The notes under the pieces are model-generated. The model ran no database searches. It was given only the letters and a program-made list of their open reading frames with translations, and had not been told where the DNA came from. Source: Evansella vedderi (GTDB taxonomy: Bacteria > Bacillota > Bacilli > Bacillales > Salisediminibacteriaceae). Taken from it: a stretch of 64,000 nucleotides of DNA. Every line of letters starts with the position of its first letter. The stretch's first letter is position 1. The position numbers and the translations under genes are program-made. Below are positions 8,651 through 20,502 of this stretch, piece after piece. The stretch covers positions 62,001-126,000 of the forward strand of contig NZ_JAUSUG010000010.1 in assembly GCF_030813435.1 (NCBI RefSeq). Direction: 5' to 3'.

Positions 8651-8695
8651 GAGTATAAATAGTTTTGTGTAAATGGATTTATACTCATGTCACTT
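8651..8695 (+). terminator. Terminator after the tandem ATP-grasp gene
   Basis: A perfect 10-bp stem (GAGTATAAAT at 8651-8660 with 8677-8686), with a 16-nt loop, is followed closely by a short T tract. Confidence 0.45.
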
Positions 8696-8736
8696 TTTGA
8701 AAAAATGCCGATGTAATAGGATTTCATTAAAAATTT

Positions 8737-10409
8737 TTATACTAGATCGGGAACCTTCATTTTTTTGATTTTATAAATTTGCAATATGTCTTTAAGCTCC
8801 TTGTCTATCTTTGTCAAGGAGTACTTTTTGCTGCCATCTGGTAAGTTAATATCTACTAGGTGAATTCTGCGGAGGTAATGTAAAATGACCCTTGCTGTAT
8901 TATTGTAGGATTCTCTTTGTTCTAAATATTCAATTGCCATAACGAGAAAGTAAGCAATTACACATACATATACATGCCCCTTTACACATTCTTCTTTTCT
9001 ATGATACATTGGTCTTATATTCAAATCATGTTTAATGATTCGAAAAGCGTTCCCCACCTTATTTTGGTTTTTATAAATTTTAATTAATTCCTCATCTTCA
9101 TATTTTTTTTCATTCGTTTGAATGACAACAGTTCCGTCTAGTCTCTCATCCGCTTTTATTTTGTCTTGTTTAATTTCATACTTCAAAGAAAATCCTAGAG
9201 AATTTTTTGTCGTCATCCACCGTTTCAATGTAAAGTATTTACCAGCTGTATTTCTTTAGATATGATTTCGGCGCGTTTCATAGCTTCATCACGAGTTTTA
9301 ATGTTTTTATTTTCATCTAGACTTTTATTCAGTTGTTCGAGTTCTTTCTTAATTGCGTCCACACAGTGAAGTCGATAATTACGATCATCTTCTCTTTTTT
9401 GTGTATTCAAACAAAGTAAGAAACGTTGTCCATATATTTCCGGAAGGAACTTCGCATATAAATCATCTTTGATTTTTCGCATACTTAATTCCGTAATGGA
9501 AACATCACTTAAATACTTTTTCGTCCACGTCCTAGGAATAACCATCACATATTTTTGCTTGAGTTCTCTTATTGACTCAATATTTTTTGATGTTAACATC
9601 CCCCTGTCCCCCACAAAGACAACCTCTTCAATAGGGTATCTTTGCTTAAGGTCTGTAACAACCTCTGAAACCGTCGTCTTATCTGATTTTTACCAGAATA
9701 GATATTACATTTAATGGGAAATCCATCGGAAGTTGTCACTAAACCAATGACAACTTGTTCTTGATCTCTCCGTTTATCTCGGGAATATCCAAACTCAGCG
9801 ATGATACACTTGCGCCCTATAAAATAACTACTTGTAATATCATAAAATAGTTCTCGATCATTTTGGTTAAACCGCTTTAATGCCCATTGATACAAACAGT
9901 TTTCGACCTTAAAGAAGTTTTCTGTCAGCATTTCCAAACTACGATAAAGCGTTTGGAGATCCATTTCTTTTTTCAAATTTAAAAAATGTGGCAAAGATGT
10001 ATGTGGATATTCTTCGGTTAAAGCTAATTTACTGTCAGGTTGCGAAATACGTTGAAACACAAGACCTTTTATGTAATCGACGGCTGTTCGTACAGTAATA
10101 TGACGATCCATTGATGTGAATGATTTTCGAAAAGTCTTGAAACATACCAATTTGGTTACAAATGGAATCAAGTAAGTAATAATCGCCATAAGGAACGGAT
10201 TTAGAAAAATCCACTTTATCAATATTTGTATAGGCATCAAAGTCTTTAGAAAATGCAATTTTAAGTTTTTGGGCTTTTACTTTGTCTACACTACCAAAGT
10301 AAAAGATGTGCCTATGTTTTGTCTTTCCATTTTCACGATAAGATTCCACTAACTCCGCGTAGTAATAAGTTTTATCGCCCCTTTTTCGAGGGGTCACCTT
10401 CACAAACAT
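8737..10409 (-). pseudogene. IS1634-family (IS4-like) transposase, three frameshifts
   Basis: Four overlapping minus-strand reading frames read in order as one transposase of about 550 residues. The start is ATG 10409 after GGAGGG (MFVKVTPRKRGDKTYYYAEL). Frame changes fall near 10.1, 9.6 and 9.23 kb. The first catalytic Asp is in FYDITSS and the second in GDRGMLT. In the C-terminal Y-(2)-R-(3)-E-(6)-K signature the block reads YKNQNKVGNAFRIIK, so the Glu is replaced by Gly. The element is therefore dead twice over. Terminal inverted repeats and target duplication could not be identified. Confidence 0.8.
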
Positions 10410-10593
10410 GATTTCCCTCCACAAACTAGCCTTGACTACAATAATATAATATGAATTAGGAAATCAAGATAAATACAGATCTATCAATATATTTGTCTAG
10501 ACTACAAACGGTGTGGAGAATACTATGGAATCAAGGTTTATGGGCTTTTAGTGTGATTTTGGCTTGAACATGAGATTAACTATCTATTCATCT

Positions 10594-10743
10594 ATGAAGG
10601 CCTTTGCAGAGAAAAGAGAACAAGAAAATAAAGAAAAAGAAAAGCAAAAAAGGGCAAAGATAATAGAACATCTTAGCGACGATTTAAGTAAGGTAAGGCA
10701 ACTTATTAAAAATAATGAAGAAAAGTTGGAAAAACTAAACTAA
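10594..10743 (+). CDS. Small charged coiled-coil ORF (49 residues)
   Basis: MKAFAEKREQENKEKEKQKR... is almost wholly charged and helical, with a terminator-like hairpin after its stop. No good ribosome site is visible (an in-frame ATG at 10570 is no better). It may be the tail of a gene cut by the IS1634 copy. Function unknown. Confidence 0.3.
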   Translation: MKAFAEKREQENKEKEKQKRAKIIEHLSDDLSKVRQLIKNNEEKLEKLN

Positions 10744-10745
10744 TT

Positions 10746-10800
10746 GAAAGGTAGATATTACATACTTAATGAAGTGTCTACCTTTCCGTCCATTTTGTTT
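10746..10800 (+). terminator. Hairpin terminator
   Basis: GAAAGGTAGA (10746-10755) pairs with TCTACCTTTC (10777-10786); a T-rich run follows from about 10793. Confidence 0.5.
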
Positions 10801-10831
10801 TTTTTTGGTAAAATTGTAATACTTACCTATT

Positions 10832-10858
10832 ACTTAAGGACTATTTTTTCATAGAATA
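10832..10858 (+). promoter_or_regulatory. Predicted sigma-K promoter of the DUF4183 gene
   Basis: AC (10832-10833), 16 nt, then CATAGAATA (10850-10858): an exact match to the sigma-K pattern, 35 nt before the ATG of the DUF4183 gene. Confidence 0.65.
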
Positions 10859-10893
10859 TTGTATATTTTGAAATAAAGGAGATGAATGAATAA

Positions 10894-11280
10894 ATGGCAA
10901 GAATAATTAAGCTTCACGTAGAGGCAACAGCTGAAACAACTGTAGAAACGCAACCGGACATACAGCGTTTTTTTTATGAGTTAGATCAAGACCAGACGGA
11001 TACAACTTTCACTATTGAAGTAAATGACTTTGAAGATGACACGGGGGCTACACCTACAGCACTACCTGAATTAGCAGAAGATAACTCTTATTACAATGTG
11101 TATATTAACGGAGTGCTTCAAATGGATGAGACCTCCTCTTACACACCTGGAGAACAAGGAACTGGTCAGTTAGCAATTACCGTCCCTGATGATCAAACAA
11201 TTACAGCTGGAACTCCAGTCATTCTAGAAGTATCTAATTTTGGTCCTGATGCGGAAACGGATGTAACCATTACTACGTAA
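10894..11280 (+). CDS. DUF4183 protein, probable spore-surface protein
   Basis: 128 residues, acidic and Thr-rich, with AAGGAG upstream. The C-terminal half carries the DUF4183 core: YYNVYINGVLQ, a short variable loop, then a beta strand ending GTPVILEVSNFG. There is no signal peptide, as usual for proteins assembled on the spore from the mother cell. An exact sigma-K-type promoter precedes it. The same NLYINGVLQ motif occurs three times in the next gene, so the two probably share a fold and location. The family has no known enzymatic role; structural use in coat or exosporium is inferred. Confidence 0.75.
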   Translation: MARIIKLHVEATAETTVETQPDIQRFFYELDQDQTDTTFTIEVNDFEDDTGATPTALPELAEDNSYYNVYINGVLQMDETSSYTPGEQGTGQLAITVPDDQTITAGTPVILEVSNFGPDAETDVTITT

Positions 11281-11315
11281 TTAACATATTATTTATATAG
11301 CTAATTTATCAATAG

Positions 11316-12811
<1,496 letters not shown>

Positions 12812-12983
12812 ATATATTCTTTAACTTACCGAGTATCATTAATTTATCTAGCACTAATTCACAAATACTTTGATAATTTTCTATTCAAATAAGACATAAA
12901 ATACATATGTTTTCACTCTTACATTAAAAAAATGGGGATTAAAGGAGAGCCCATTATAAACTAATACCTCTCATTTATACAAT

Positions 12984-13925
12984 TCAAAGAACCATTCTCT
13001 CTTTATACCACTTAACCGTCTTCCGCATGCCTTCCTCAAATGAAACTTTTGTTTCATAATTTAATAGTTTCTTAGCCAATTGAATATCTGCAAGTGAATG
13101 CTTCACATCCCCTGCCCGGTTGTCTTGATATATCGGGTAAAAATTTTTTTCAAGTATCTTATTAATACATGTAACTAGATAATTTAAATTATGCCGTTTC
13201 CCAAACCCTATATTTACAACTTCCCCACCGAGCTTAGAGGCTTCTGCAGCTAGAAGGTTAGCAGAAACTACATTATCAATAAATGTAAAATCTCTGGATT
13301 GTTTACCGTCTCCATAGATGGTGGGAGACTCGTTCCTAATGAGCATATCAATGAATTTTGGAATTACTGCTGCATATTCCGAATAAGGATCCTGCTTTGG
13401 TCCAAACACATTGAAATAACGAGGGGATATTGTTTTTAAGCCGTATATTTCATAATAAACTTTGCAATAAAGCTCTCCAGCATACTTACTCACAGCGTAA
13501 GGAGACATTGGATTTCTTTGCAGATCTTCACGTTTTGGTAAAATAGCAGAATTTCCATACGCAGAGGATGAGGCTGCGTAAATAAATCTACTAACCCTGT
13601 TTTTTACAGCTGCATCTAATAATTGAAGGGTCCCTGTTACATTAGCACGGTTAGATGCTAGTGGAATTTTTATAGATTTAGGTACAGATGGAATAGCTCC
13701 TTGATGGAGGATGATTTCCACCCCTTTTACTGCCTTATTGACAGTTTCTTCATTTGTAAAATCCCCTTCAACTAATTCTATATTTTTGATAAATTCTTGG
13801 ATGTTTTCCTTTTATCCAGTACTAAAATTGTCCAAGACCTTTACTTTTTTCCCTTTTTTCAAGAGGGCTTCAACAATATTGGATCCAATAAAACCCGCCC
13901 CTCCAGTTACAAAATAGGTAGTCAC
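12984..13925 (-). pseudogene. Second copy of the 4-epimerase, nonsense mutation
   Basis: Same frame from GTG 13925 to the stop at 12984 (313 codons), clearly homologous to the intact gene at 2483-3418 over its whole length. One in-frame TAA (13812-13814) replaces a Lys in the NFSTGK region, after the NAD site [10 protein letters not shown] and before the catalytic Tyr. A restart at ATG 13721 would lack the NAD-binding motif and could not work alone. The active-site Tyr is still YAVSK, so decay looks recent. Its promoter region is also copied. Confidence 0.85.
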
Positions 13926-13960
13926 CAGTTCCCCTCCAACTCGTCAATAAAGTTTCAAAG

Positions 13961-13988
13961 TATTTTATGAAAGATTATTAGAAACTGT
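13961..13988 (-). promoter_or_regulatory. Sigma-K-like promoter in the duplicated epimerase copy
   Basis: AC (13988-13987), 17 nt, CATAAAATA (13969-13961) on the minus strand. The surrounding 90 bp are similar to those upstream of the intact epimerase (3421-3510), showing the duplication included the promoter. Confidence 0.5.
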
Positions 13989-14111
13989 GAGCATAGCATA
14001 AGTAGTACTGCTAATTAAGTCGGTATAACTGTGCCTTTTCCCATTATTCTTTACGTCATAGATCTACCTCAAATAACAAAAAACAGTCCTTCTATGGAAA
14101 CGTGTTTTGCT

Positions 14112-15119
14112 TCACAGCTGTTCATATAATTTCACAAGTTGTCTAGCTACTTGTTCTGAATCATGGTATTTTTCAACATACTGTCTTCCTTTAACCCCTA
14201 ATTTGTATCTTTGGGTCATGATTTACAACCATTTTTTTAAAAACTTATAAATAGATTTTGGTGTAGCATTAACGATCGGAAGCTCCTGTGGATACTTATA
14301 AATTAAATCTTTGCGAATATAACAGATCACGGGTTTTCCACTAGCCATTCCTTCTAAGCTTGCAACCCCGAAGGAACCGATACGTAGTTGATCAATGATT
14401 ATGTCCGCTTGTCTATAAACCTCCATAAGTTCATCATGTGGCAATTTTGACACCAAATTACATCTGAAAGAATAGCCATTTCGATATAACCGTTTGATAG
14501 CATCCATGACAAATTTTGAACCTTTTACTCTGTAATGCGATGGTGCATGAACAATTAATGGAATACGGTTGGTTACTTCAGGGTATATGGGTTCAAAATC
14601 CTCAAGGGGAATGGCTTGGCAAATAACATGAACGTGTTTATAATAGTCTTTTGCATAAGGAAGTAGTTCCTGGTCGGCAACAATTGCATGATCGGAAGAC
14701 AATTTTTTTATTACCTCAATCCGCTTTTTTTCATTCCTAAAGTTTTTCTTTATTTTCACATAAGGATTTTTATATCGATCCCGGGCAATGGAAAAGTCTA
14801 CGGACATCGGACCCTCGTTGTTGTAAGACTAATTCTTACCAAATTGTTTTAAATAAGCAAGGTCACTGTAATCTGGTAAAAAGGTATTGCCGAAATGGAA
14901 GTGAAAGATATCGTATTCTTTGGCAGCTCCAGCTAAAAATTCACGTCGTTTCTGCATCCTTTCAGCCTTCGGTAACCGTTCTAAATCCAGACATATATCA
15001 GGTTGAAATTAAAAAATCCCTTTATAAAAAAAGCAGGACATAGCATCTACCCCCATTTCTCTTAAAGCTTGACATTGGACAATCATTTGTCCACCAAATC
15101 CGAGGTGAAGTACTTTCAA
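14112..15119 (-). pseudogene. Decayed copy of the GT4-type glycosyltransferase at 15837-16850
   Basis: From TTG 15119 (AGGAGG upstream) to TGA 14112 the sequence follows the intact paralogue but is broken several times. There is an in-frame stop near 15012 (KGIF-stop-FQPDIC), a pair of compensating shifts around 14.80-14.83 kb that scramble the VVQHRGSDVRR region, a two-codon deletion (SSDHAIVAD against SSYIDHAIVAD), and a TAA at 14223-14225 about 37 codons before the end. The remaining open part at 14223-14807 keeps the HAPSHY and EGMASGKPVICYIR motifs. Not functional. Confidence 0.85.
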
Positions 15120-15207
15120 AACTAGCAACCTCCTTAGCATTTGATTTACTTCTTGTACCCCTTTTAATTTTATAATCATTATATGAAATACCAATATTTA
15201 AGCAACG

Positions 15208-15642
15208 CTATTTATATGGAGACATAGGCATTCCTCGCATATTTTCTTTTTTTGGCAGAACATCCGTATTCCCATAGGCAGAGGATGATGCAGCATAAAT
15301 AAACCTGCTAACCTTATTCTTCACAGCACCTTGTAGTAAAAGCAGCGTACCCGTTACATTAGCTTGATTAGAAGCTAATGGATTTTTTATGGATTTAGGT
15401 ACAGAAGGAATAGCCCCTTAGTGAAAGACAATGTCAACCCCTTTTAACGCTTTTTCAACTGTTTCTTCGTCAGTAAAATCCCCTTCTACCAGTTCAATAT
15501 CATCGAGAAAATGATATATATTTTCCTTTTTACCTGTACTGAAGTTATCTAGAACTTTTACCTTTTCCCCTTTGTTAAGTAAGACTTGAACAATATTCGA
15601 TCCAATAAATCCAGCCCCACCAGTAACAAGATAAGATACCAC
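15208..15642 (-). pseudogene. Third, truncated copy of the 4-epimerase
   Basis: Starts at GTG 15642 (GAGGAG upstream) with intact [10 protein letters not shown], has an in-frame TAA at 15418-15420 replacing the Gln of FHQGAIPS, and stops at MSPY where the catalytic Tyr-Lys motif should begin; the C-terminal half is gone. The break lies 88 bp from the next glycosyltransferase copy, so it probably marks a recombination point of the cassette duplication. Confidence 0.85.
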
Positions 15643-15675
15643 TTTATACACTCCTCACTATTAAAAGCACTAAAT

Positions 15676-15684
15676 TATCTTATG
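15676..15684 (-). promoter_or_regulatory. Sigma-K-like -10 element upstream of the truncated epimerase
   Basis: CATAAGATA on the minus strand fits CATAnnnTA, but no AC is seen at 16-17 nt. Probably the decayed promoter of this copy. Confidence 0.3.
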
Positions 15685-15806
15685 TCTTAATTTATCACTT
15701 TGAAATAGGAAAAAGTGGAATTAATTTAGGTTATATTGTTTTTAAATTAGTAAATACATGTTGTCTCATACCATAATAAAAGGGGACCTTATGGAGAAAG
15801 TATATA

Positions 15807-15839
15807 TAAAAACATGTCCGTCATTTGGACATGTTTTTA
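15807..15839 (-). terminator. Terminator of the intact glycosyltransferase
   Basis: AAAAACATGTCC (15808-15819) pairs perfectly with 15827-15838. On the minus strand it starts at the stop codon of the glycosyltransferase and has a U-rich side. Confidence 0.65.
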
Positions 15840-16850
15840 TAGTTTTTCATACAGTATTGCTAATTGTGAAGCTATCTGTTGTAAATCATGATGCATTTCA
15901 GCATACTGTCTTCCTTTAACTCCTAATTTATATCTTTGATCAGGATTTACGATAATTTTTTTAAGAACCTTATAAATGGATTTTGGTGATGCATTAAGGA
16001 TCGGAAGTTCCTGCGGATACGTATTAGTTAAGTCATTGCGAATATAACAGATCACAGGTTTCCCAAGGGCCATTCCTTCTAAGCTTGCAACTCCGAAGGA
16101 ACCTATTCGTAGTTGGTCAATAATAATATCTGCTTCTTTATAGAGTTCCTTAAGTTGATCATGGGGCAATTTTGATGCTAACTCACATCTGAAAGTATAG
16201 CCATTTTTATATAAACGCTTTATAGCATTAATAACAAATTCTGAACCTTTTACTGTATAATGTGATGGTGCGTGAACAATTAAGGGGGTATGATTACTTA
16301 CTGAAGGGTATTTAGGTTCAAAATCATCAAGAGGAATAGCTTGGTGTATAATATGAACGTGTTTATAAAAGTCTTTTACATAAGGAAGTAGTTCATGATC
16401 GGCAACAATAGCATGATCAATATAGGAGGACATTTTTTTTAATACCGCTACTACCTTCTTTTCATTTTTGAATTTTTTCTTTATTTTCACATAAGGATTC
16501 TTATATTGATCTCTGGCAATGGAAAGCCTGCGAACATCGGAACCCCGATGTTGTACAACCATTTTTTTTCCCAATTTCTTTAAATAAGCAAGGTCACTGT
16601 GATCTGGTAAAAAAGTTTTACCAAAATGGAAGTGGAAGATATCATATTCTTTCGCTGCTGCTGCTAAAAGTTCTCGCCGTCTCTGCAGCCTTTCTTCTTT
16701 TGACAATTGGTTTAAATGGAGACATATATCAGGTTGAAATTTAAACTTTCCTTGATTAAAATGACACGATGTTGCATCCACACCGATTTCTTTTAATGCT
16801 TCACATTGGACGATCATTTGGCCACCAAATCCGAGATGAAGTACTTTCAA
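15837..16850 (-). CDS. Glycosyltransferase, GT4/GT-B type
   Basis: 337 residues from TTG 16850, 8 nt after AAAGGAGG; the ATG further upstream overlaps that site and is unlikely. The protein opens LKVLHLGFGGQM, a GT-B Rossmann strand with the glycine loop, followed by YDIFHFHFGKTF. The C-terminal domain has LIVHAPSHY, and a donor-site region with ADIIIDQLRIGSFG then EGMALGKPVICYIR. It is the intact member of a cassette duplicated at 12984-15642, and related to the gene at 18045. It probably adds a sugar to a spore-surface glycan; donor and acceptor unknown. Confidence 0.85.
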   Translation of the reverse strand: MKVLHLGFGGQMIVQCEALKEIGVDATSCHFNQGKFKFQPDICLHLNQLSKEERLQRRRELLAAAAKEYDIFHFHFGKTFLPDHSDLAYLKKLGKKMVVQHRGSDVRRLSIARDQYKNPYVKIKKKFKNEKKVVAVLKKMSSYIDHAIVADHELLPYVKDFYKHVHIIHQAIPLDDFEPKYPSVSNHTPLIVHAPSHYTVKGSEFVINAIKRLYKNGYTFRCELASKLPHDQLKELYKEADIIIDQLRIGSFGVASLEGMALGKPVICYIRNDLTNTYPQELPILNASPKSIYKVLKKIIVNPDQRYKLGVKGRQYAEMHHDLQQIASQLAILYEKL

Positions 16851-17154
16851 AACTAAACCTCCTTTGAGCAAAGTTTATTCCTAACATATTATATTGAAAT
16901 AAACGGTTTAATGTTCTGAACCGATATAATAAAATAGCGTTTTTAAGAAAATAAAGTTTAAAATCCTGAACATCCAGTGCTAACAGTTAATTAATTTAAT
17001 CCTGATTCACTAAGAGTGAATAAAAGAATGAAAAATGACCAGCAATTTTTATCAATGGTTTGAATAAGATATAGGAAACCTTCAAATGGGTAAACAAGAT
17101 TGTTGAATGAAGGGCTATTATAGATAGTGGGAGGTTGAATGAGTTGGATACAGA
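16851..17154. other. Gene-free stretch
   Basis: AT-rich intergenic DNA between a minus-strand glycosyltransferase and a decayed plus-strand methyltransferase. No ORF, RNA gene or clear hairpin was seen. Confidence 0.5.
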
Positions 17155-17661
17155 AAAAGGACCTGATTTTTATAACACAATTTCAAAGTTGATCTTTTAC
17201 CGTTGGAGCAAAGTCTATATAAAGATTTATATTAACATGCAGCCCTCTTTCTACCTCAACCACATCGTTGTGAAAAGATAGTTGAACTGGGTTGTGGGAC
17301 GGGCCGATTTGCCAAGCATTTAAATAAAATAGGGTATAAAAAGTACCTAGGAATTGATTTTTCCATTAGCCGTATTCGTCAAGCAAAGTTATATGTACCT
17401 GAATTTATTTTTAGTGTTGTGGATTTATATGATGACTCTGTCATACTTAGATTACAATCTTTTAATATATTTGTTATGCTAGAAGTACTTGAACATTTAA
17501 GTAAAGATAGAAAAGTATTAATGAGATTACCTAAAAGAAGTCGTATTATTTTTTCAGTCCCAAATTTTGACTCTGCTAGCCATGTGAGAGTATTTCATAG
17601 TGAAGAAGATGTCAAAATAAATATAATGATATTTTGGATTTCACACAAGAAAAAAGTGTAG
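17155..17661 (+). pseudogene. Class I SAM-dependent methyltransferase, broken
   Basis: The SAM-binding motif IVELGCGTGRFAKHL and the following GIDFS acidic strand are clear from about 17280 on. The part upstream (around GPDFYNT, 17160) is in another frame, and a TAA interrupts the start of the motif frame near 17.23 kb. The sequence then runs to a stop at 17661, shorter than a usual methyltransferase. A start at GTG 17419 would omit the SAM site. The family is common in glycan clusters, where it methylates sugars; this copy is dead. Confidence 0.75.
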
Positions 17662-17857
17662 TTTTACCGGTGCCAAATAATAAAAACAAGAAGTTTTTTT
17701 GTTTAGTTGTTTTAAATAATAATATTCTATATTTTTATTGATTTACCATTTGTTAGCATTAAATAGATAAATTTTATTCTCAATTATAAATATAAATACG
17801 TATTAATCACATTTTTTTTTGTTTTTCATAATATAGTACGAAATTAAATTATGTTAA

Positions 17858-18028
17858 TTCGAAAAAAATAATGAAGTAAAAAAGTTTAGAAAAAAAGACA
17901 AAACCAACAAGGAAAGTAATAAAAAACACAGAAGAAAGATAACAAAAAGAATACGTTCTAAAAAAAAAAGTAAAGAGAAGATCACTCCAAAAAACTTTAA
18001 ACCATTGAAAAAGAAATCACGGAAATAA
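17858..18028 (+). other. Lysine-rich open stretch without a start codon
   Basis: 57 codons, about half Lys or Arg (for example KKHRRKITKRIRSKKKSKEK), directly before the next glycosyltransferase. There is no ATG, GTG or TTG after the upstream stop at 17855, so it is likely the tail of a lost gene. The rest of 17662-18044 is AT-rich with no gene seen. Confidence 0.3.
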
Positions 18029-18044
18029 AAAGAACAAAAAGGAA

Positions 18045-19190
18045 GTGCAAAAGTTGGATAGTCAAAATAAACATTTAACTCCTTTACGTTTCCCCCCCCT
18101 TTACCCTAATCATGACAGTCAGCTTATAATTCCAAATCAAGCAAACGAAAGGGATATTATCAAACTAAAAGAAAAAAGTATTTTACACTTACCTAATAAT
18201 CCTGCTGGCCAAATGAGTACACAAGCACTAGCACTTAGAAATCTTAGCTTATCAGTATCCTTTTGTTCATATTCAAGGTCACGCTATGGATACCCTACCG
18301 ATATTACATCACCATTAAACGGTGTTCCTATTACAGAACATGACCCTGCTATGATGAGCTTCACTATTAATTCAACGGATAAGTATGACATTTTTCATTT
18401 TCATGCCGGGCAAACCTTTACAAGATTTAATTATACGGACCTTCCCTATCTAAGTTTATTCAACAAAAAATTAGTCATGTCGTTTTGGGGGTCAGAAGTA
18501 AGAAGATATTCTTTGGCTAAACTAAATAACCCGTATACTAGGGTAGCCAATCATAAAAATTTCGAAGAGAAAGAGATTCTAGGGAGACTTAATGTTTTAT
18601 CACGCTATATTGATGCTGTAATCGTCCCTGATTATGAACTTTTTGAGTATGTAAAAGGATATTTTAAGAAAATTTACATTATACCTGCAGCCATTGATTA
18701 TAAAGATTTCTCCCCATCATACCCTAATGTGAACATAAAAAAACCTTTGATCGTTCATGCACCTAGCAATCAGTATCTTAAAGGAACAGATTATGTACAA
18801 AAAGCAATTAGCAACCTTAAAAAATATGTTGATTTTGAATATGTTCAGGTTGAAAAAATGGCAAATCAACAAGCACTTAATTGGATAAGAAAAGCAGATA
18901 TTGTAGTCGATCAACTTTGCTTAGGTATTTATGGTACGGTAGCTATTGAAAGTATGCTATTTGGCAAACCAGTCATCTCATTTATACGTGAAGACATACT
19001 GAAAAAGTACCCATCCGGACTACCGGTTGTTTCGGCCAATCCTAACACCTTAGAAAAGAAATTATACAAGCTTATTAAAAAACCTAAGCTACGATACAAG
19101 CTTGGTGTAAAAGGGCGGTCATATGCCGTGAATAATCATGATCCGTTTAATATTGCACGTCAATTGGTCAATGTTTATAACGATTTATAA
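18045..19190 (+). CDS. Glycosyltransferase, GT4/GT-B type
   Basis: 381 residues from GTG 18045; TTG 18054 is better spaced from the AAAAAGGA site and may be the true start. After about 55 variable residues it aligns with the glycosyltransferase at 15837: YDIFHFHAGQTF, LVMSFWGSEVRRYSLA, LIVHAPSNQYLKG, ADIVVDQL and GTVAIESMLFGKPVISF, ending RYKLGVKGRSYA. It is thus a diverged paralogue on the other strand. It is followed 34 bp later by another glycosyltransferase, probably in one operon ending at the hairpin at 20443. Substrate unknown. Confidence 0.83.
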   Translation: MQKLDSQNKHLTPLRFPPLYPNHDSQLIIPNQANERDIIKLKEKSILHLPNNPAGQMSTQALALRNLSLSVSFCSYSRSRYGYPTDITSPLNGVPITEHDPAMMSFTINSTDKYDIFHFHAGQTFTRFNYTDLPYLSLFNKKLVMSFWGSEVRRYSLAKLNNPYTRVANHKNFEEKEILGRLNVLSRYIDAVIVPDYELFEYVKGYFKKIYIIPAAIDYKDFSPSYPNVNIKKPLIVHAPSNQYLKGTDYVQKAISNLKKYVDFEYVQVEKMANQQALNWIRKADIVVDQLCLGIYGTVAIESMLFGKPVISFIREDILKKYPSGLPVVSANPNTLEKKLYKLIKKPKLRYKLGVKGRSYAVNNHDPFNIARQLVNVYNDL

Positions 19191-19223
19191 TATAAGATAA
19201 AACTTAAATGAGGGAGGATATTC

Positions 19224-20426
19224 ATGAAAAAAGTTTTGGTCATTAGCTATTTCTTCCCACCTGTCAGCGCCGGACAACGCAGCCTCAAATTTGTAAAATA
19301 TCTTCCACATTTCGGATGGATGCCGGTGGTACTTGCTCCGGAAAAGTCTAACTACCCCAAAGTTGATATAACATTGTTAAAGGAAATACCTGATTCTTGT
19401 AATGTTATTAGGGTAAAGGACTGTGAAAATTTATCAGCAAATCCTTATATAACAATCAATGAATTTATGAAAGGGTGGTTCCCAGAAACGGTAAAAACCG
19501 GATTACCTCTACTCGAGAGACACGACATTGATGTTATATATAGTGTTTCTGCTCCTTATATTTCTTTATTGTCCGGATTAGCTTTAAAAAGATTGACCGG
19601 AAAACCTTTAGTGATTGATTTAAGGGATGAATGGACGACAAATCCATTTATGCAGAAAGATCGTTGGAAAAATGATAGAGTGTTTAACAAGAAATTAGAA
19701 AAACTAGTTTTAAACGAAGCAGATGCTGTCATTTCAGTTACTGAACAAATTACAAATACTTTATTTCACTTATCTGGGAATGAAATGAAAAATAAATTTT
19801 TCACCATATCCAATGGATTTGATCCTGATGACTTTCATCATATTAATCATTTACCAAAAACGAATAAATTTAAGATATGTTATATGGGTTCCGTATATGG
19901 ACACATAAGAAACGTTTTTGATATTTTTTTCCAATTCCTTGAGAATTCAATAAGAATAGATGAAATTAAAAAGACTGACATCGAGATAAGTTTAGTTGGT
20001 TATCTGGATAACATCCGTTTCCCAAACGAATGGGCATTAAATGATCTTGTAAGTAGAACCGGTTACGTCAATCATCATACTGCCTTAAAAGAGGCAGCAT
20101 CGTCCGACCTTCTTTTATTGCTGATAGACCCTAAGCAAGGAAATCAAACTGTAACGAGTAAAATATTTGAACTTATAAATCTTGAAAAACCTATACTAGC
20201 TATCGTACCTCCTAAGGGTGCAGCAGCTAAGATTATTAATGAGACGCGTACTGGTGTCGTTATAGATTCGAATAATCCATCAGGAGCAATCCCATATGTC
20301 ATTAAGTATTTAAACGCTTGGAAAGAAGGAAAACTTGGAATCTTACCAAATAAGAAAGAGATTCAAAAATATGATCGTAGAAATTTAACTAAAAAATTAT
20401 CCTTAGTTATGAATGAATTAATATAA
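19224..20426 (+). CDS. Glycosyltransferase, GT4 family
   Basis: 400 residues from ATG 19224 with GAGGGAGG upstream. It opens KKVLVISYFFPPVSAGQRS, the typical N-terminus of GT4 enzymes of the WbuB/Fuc4NAc-transferase group, and has IDLRDEWTTNP in the acceptor domain. The C-terminal donor domain has YMGSVYGHIRN, SRTGYVNH and SKIFELINLEKPILAIVP, which occupies the place of the usual E-x7-E region. No membrane segment is seen. It is second in a two-gene operon with the glycosyltransferase at 18045. Confidence 0.85.
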   Translation: MKKVLVISYFFPPVSAGQRSLKFVKYLPHFGWMPVVLAPEKSNYPKVDITLLKEIPDSCNVIRVKDCENLSANPYITINEFMKGWFPETVKTGLPLLERHDIDVIYSVSAPYISLLSGLALKRLTGKPLVIDLRDEWTTNPFMQKDRWKNDRVFNKKLEKLVLNEADAVISVTEQITNTLFHLSGNEMKNKFFTISNGFDPDDFHHINHLPKTNKFKICYMGSVYGHIRNVFDIFFQFLENSIRIDEIKKTDIEISLVGYLDNIRFPNEWALNDLVSRTGYVNHHTALKEAASSDLLLLLIDPKQGNQTVTSKIFELINLEKPILAIVPPKGAAAKIINETRTGVVIDSNNPSGAIPYVIKYLNAWKEGKLGILPNKKEIQKYDRRNLTKKLSLVMNELI

Positions 20427-20442
20427 GCACTAATAAACATAA

Positions 20443-20477
20443 AAAATGGTCAGCCGCATTAATCGGATGGCCATTTT
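20443..20477. terminator. Bidirectional terminator between convergent genes
   Basis: AAAATGGTCA (20443-20452) pairs with TGGCCATTTT (20468-20477) between genes ending at 20426 (+) and 20503 (-). Confidence 0.65.
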
Positions 20478-20502
20478 GCTTACGAAAAGTTTTTAATTTT
20501 TT

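Noticed and set aside
13711-13917. Plus-strand ORF over the epimerase copy
   Set aside because: It is the shadow of the minus-strand epimerase pseudogene, whose sequence explains it fully.
14223-14807. Short glycosyltransferase as a functional gene
   Set aside because: It is only a piece of a copy with stops and shifts on both sides, lacks the N-terminal domain and has no ribosome site.
17419-17661. Independent 80-residue gene starting at GTG 17419
   Set aside because: It is the tail of a methyltransferase whose SAM-binding motif lies upstream in the same frame.
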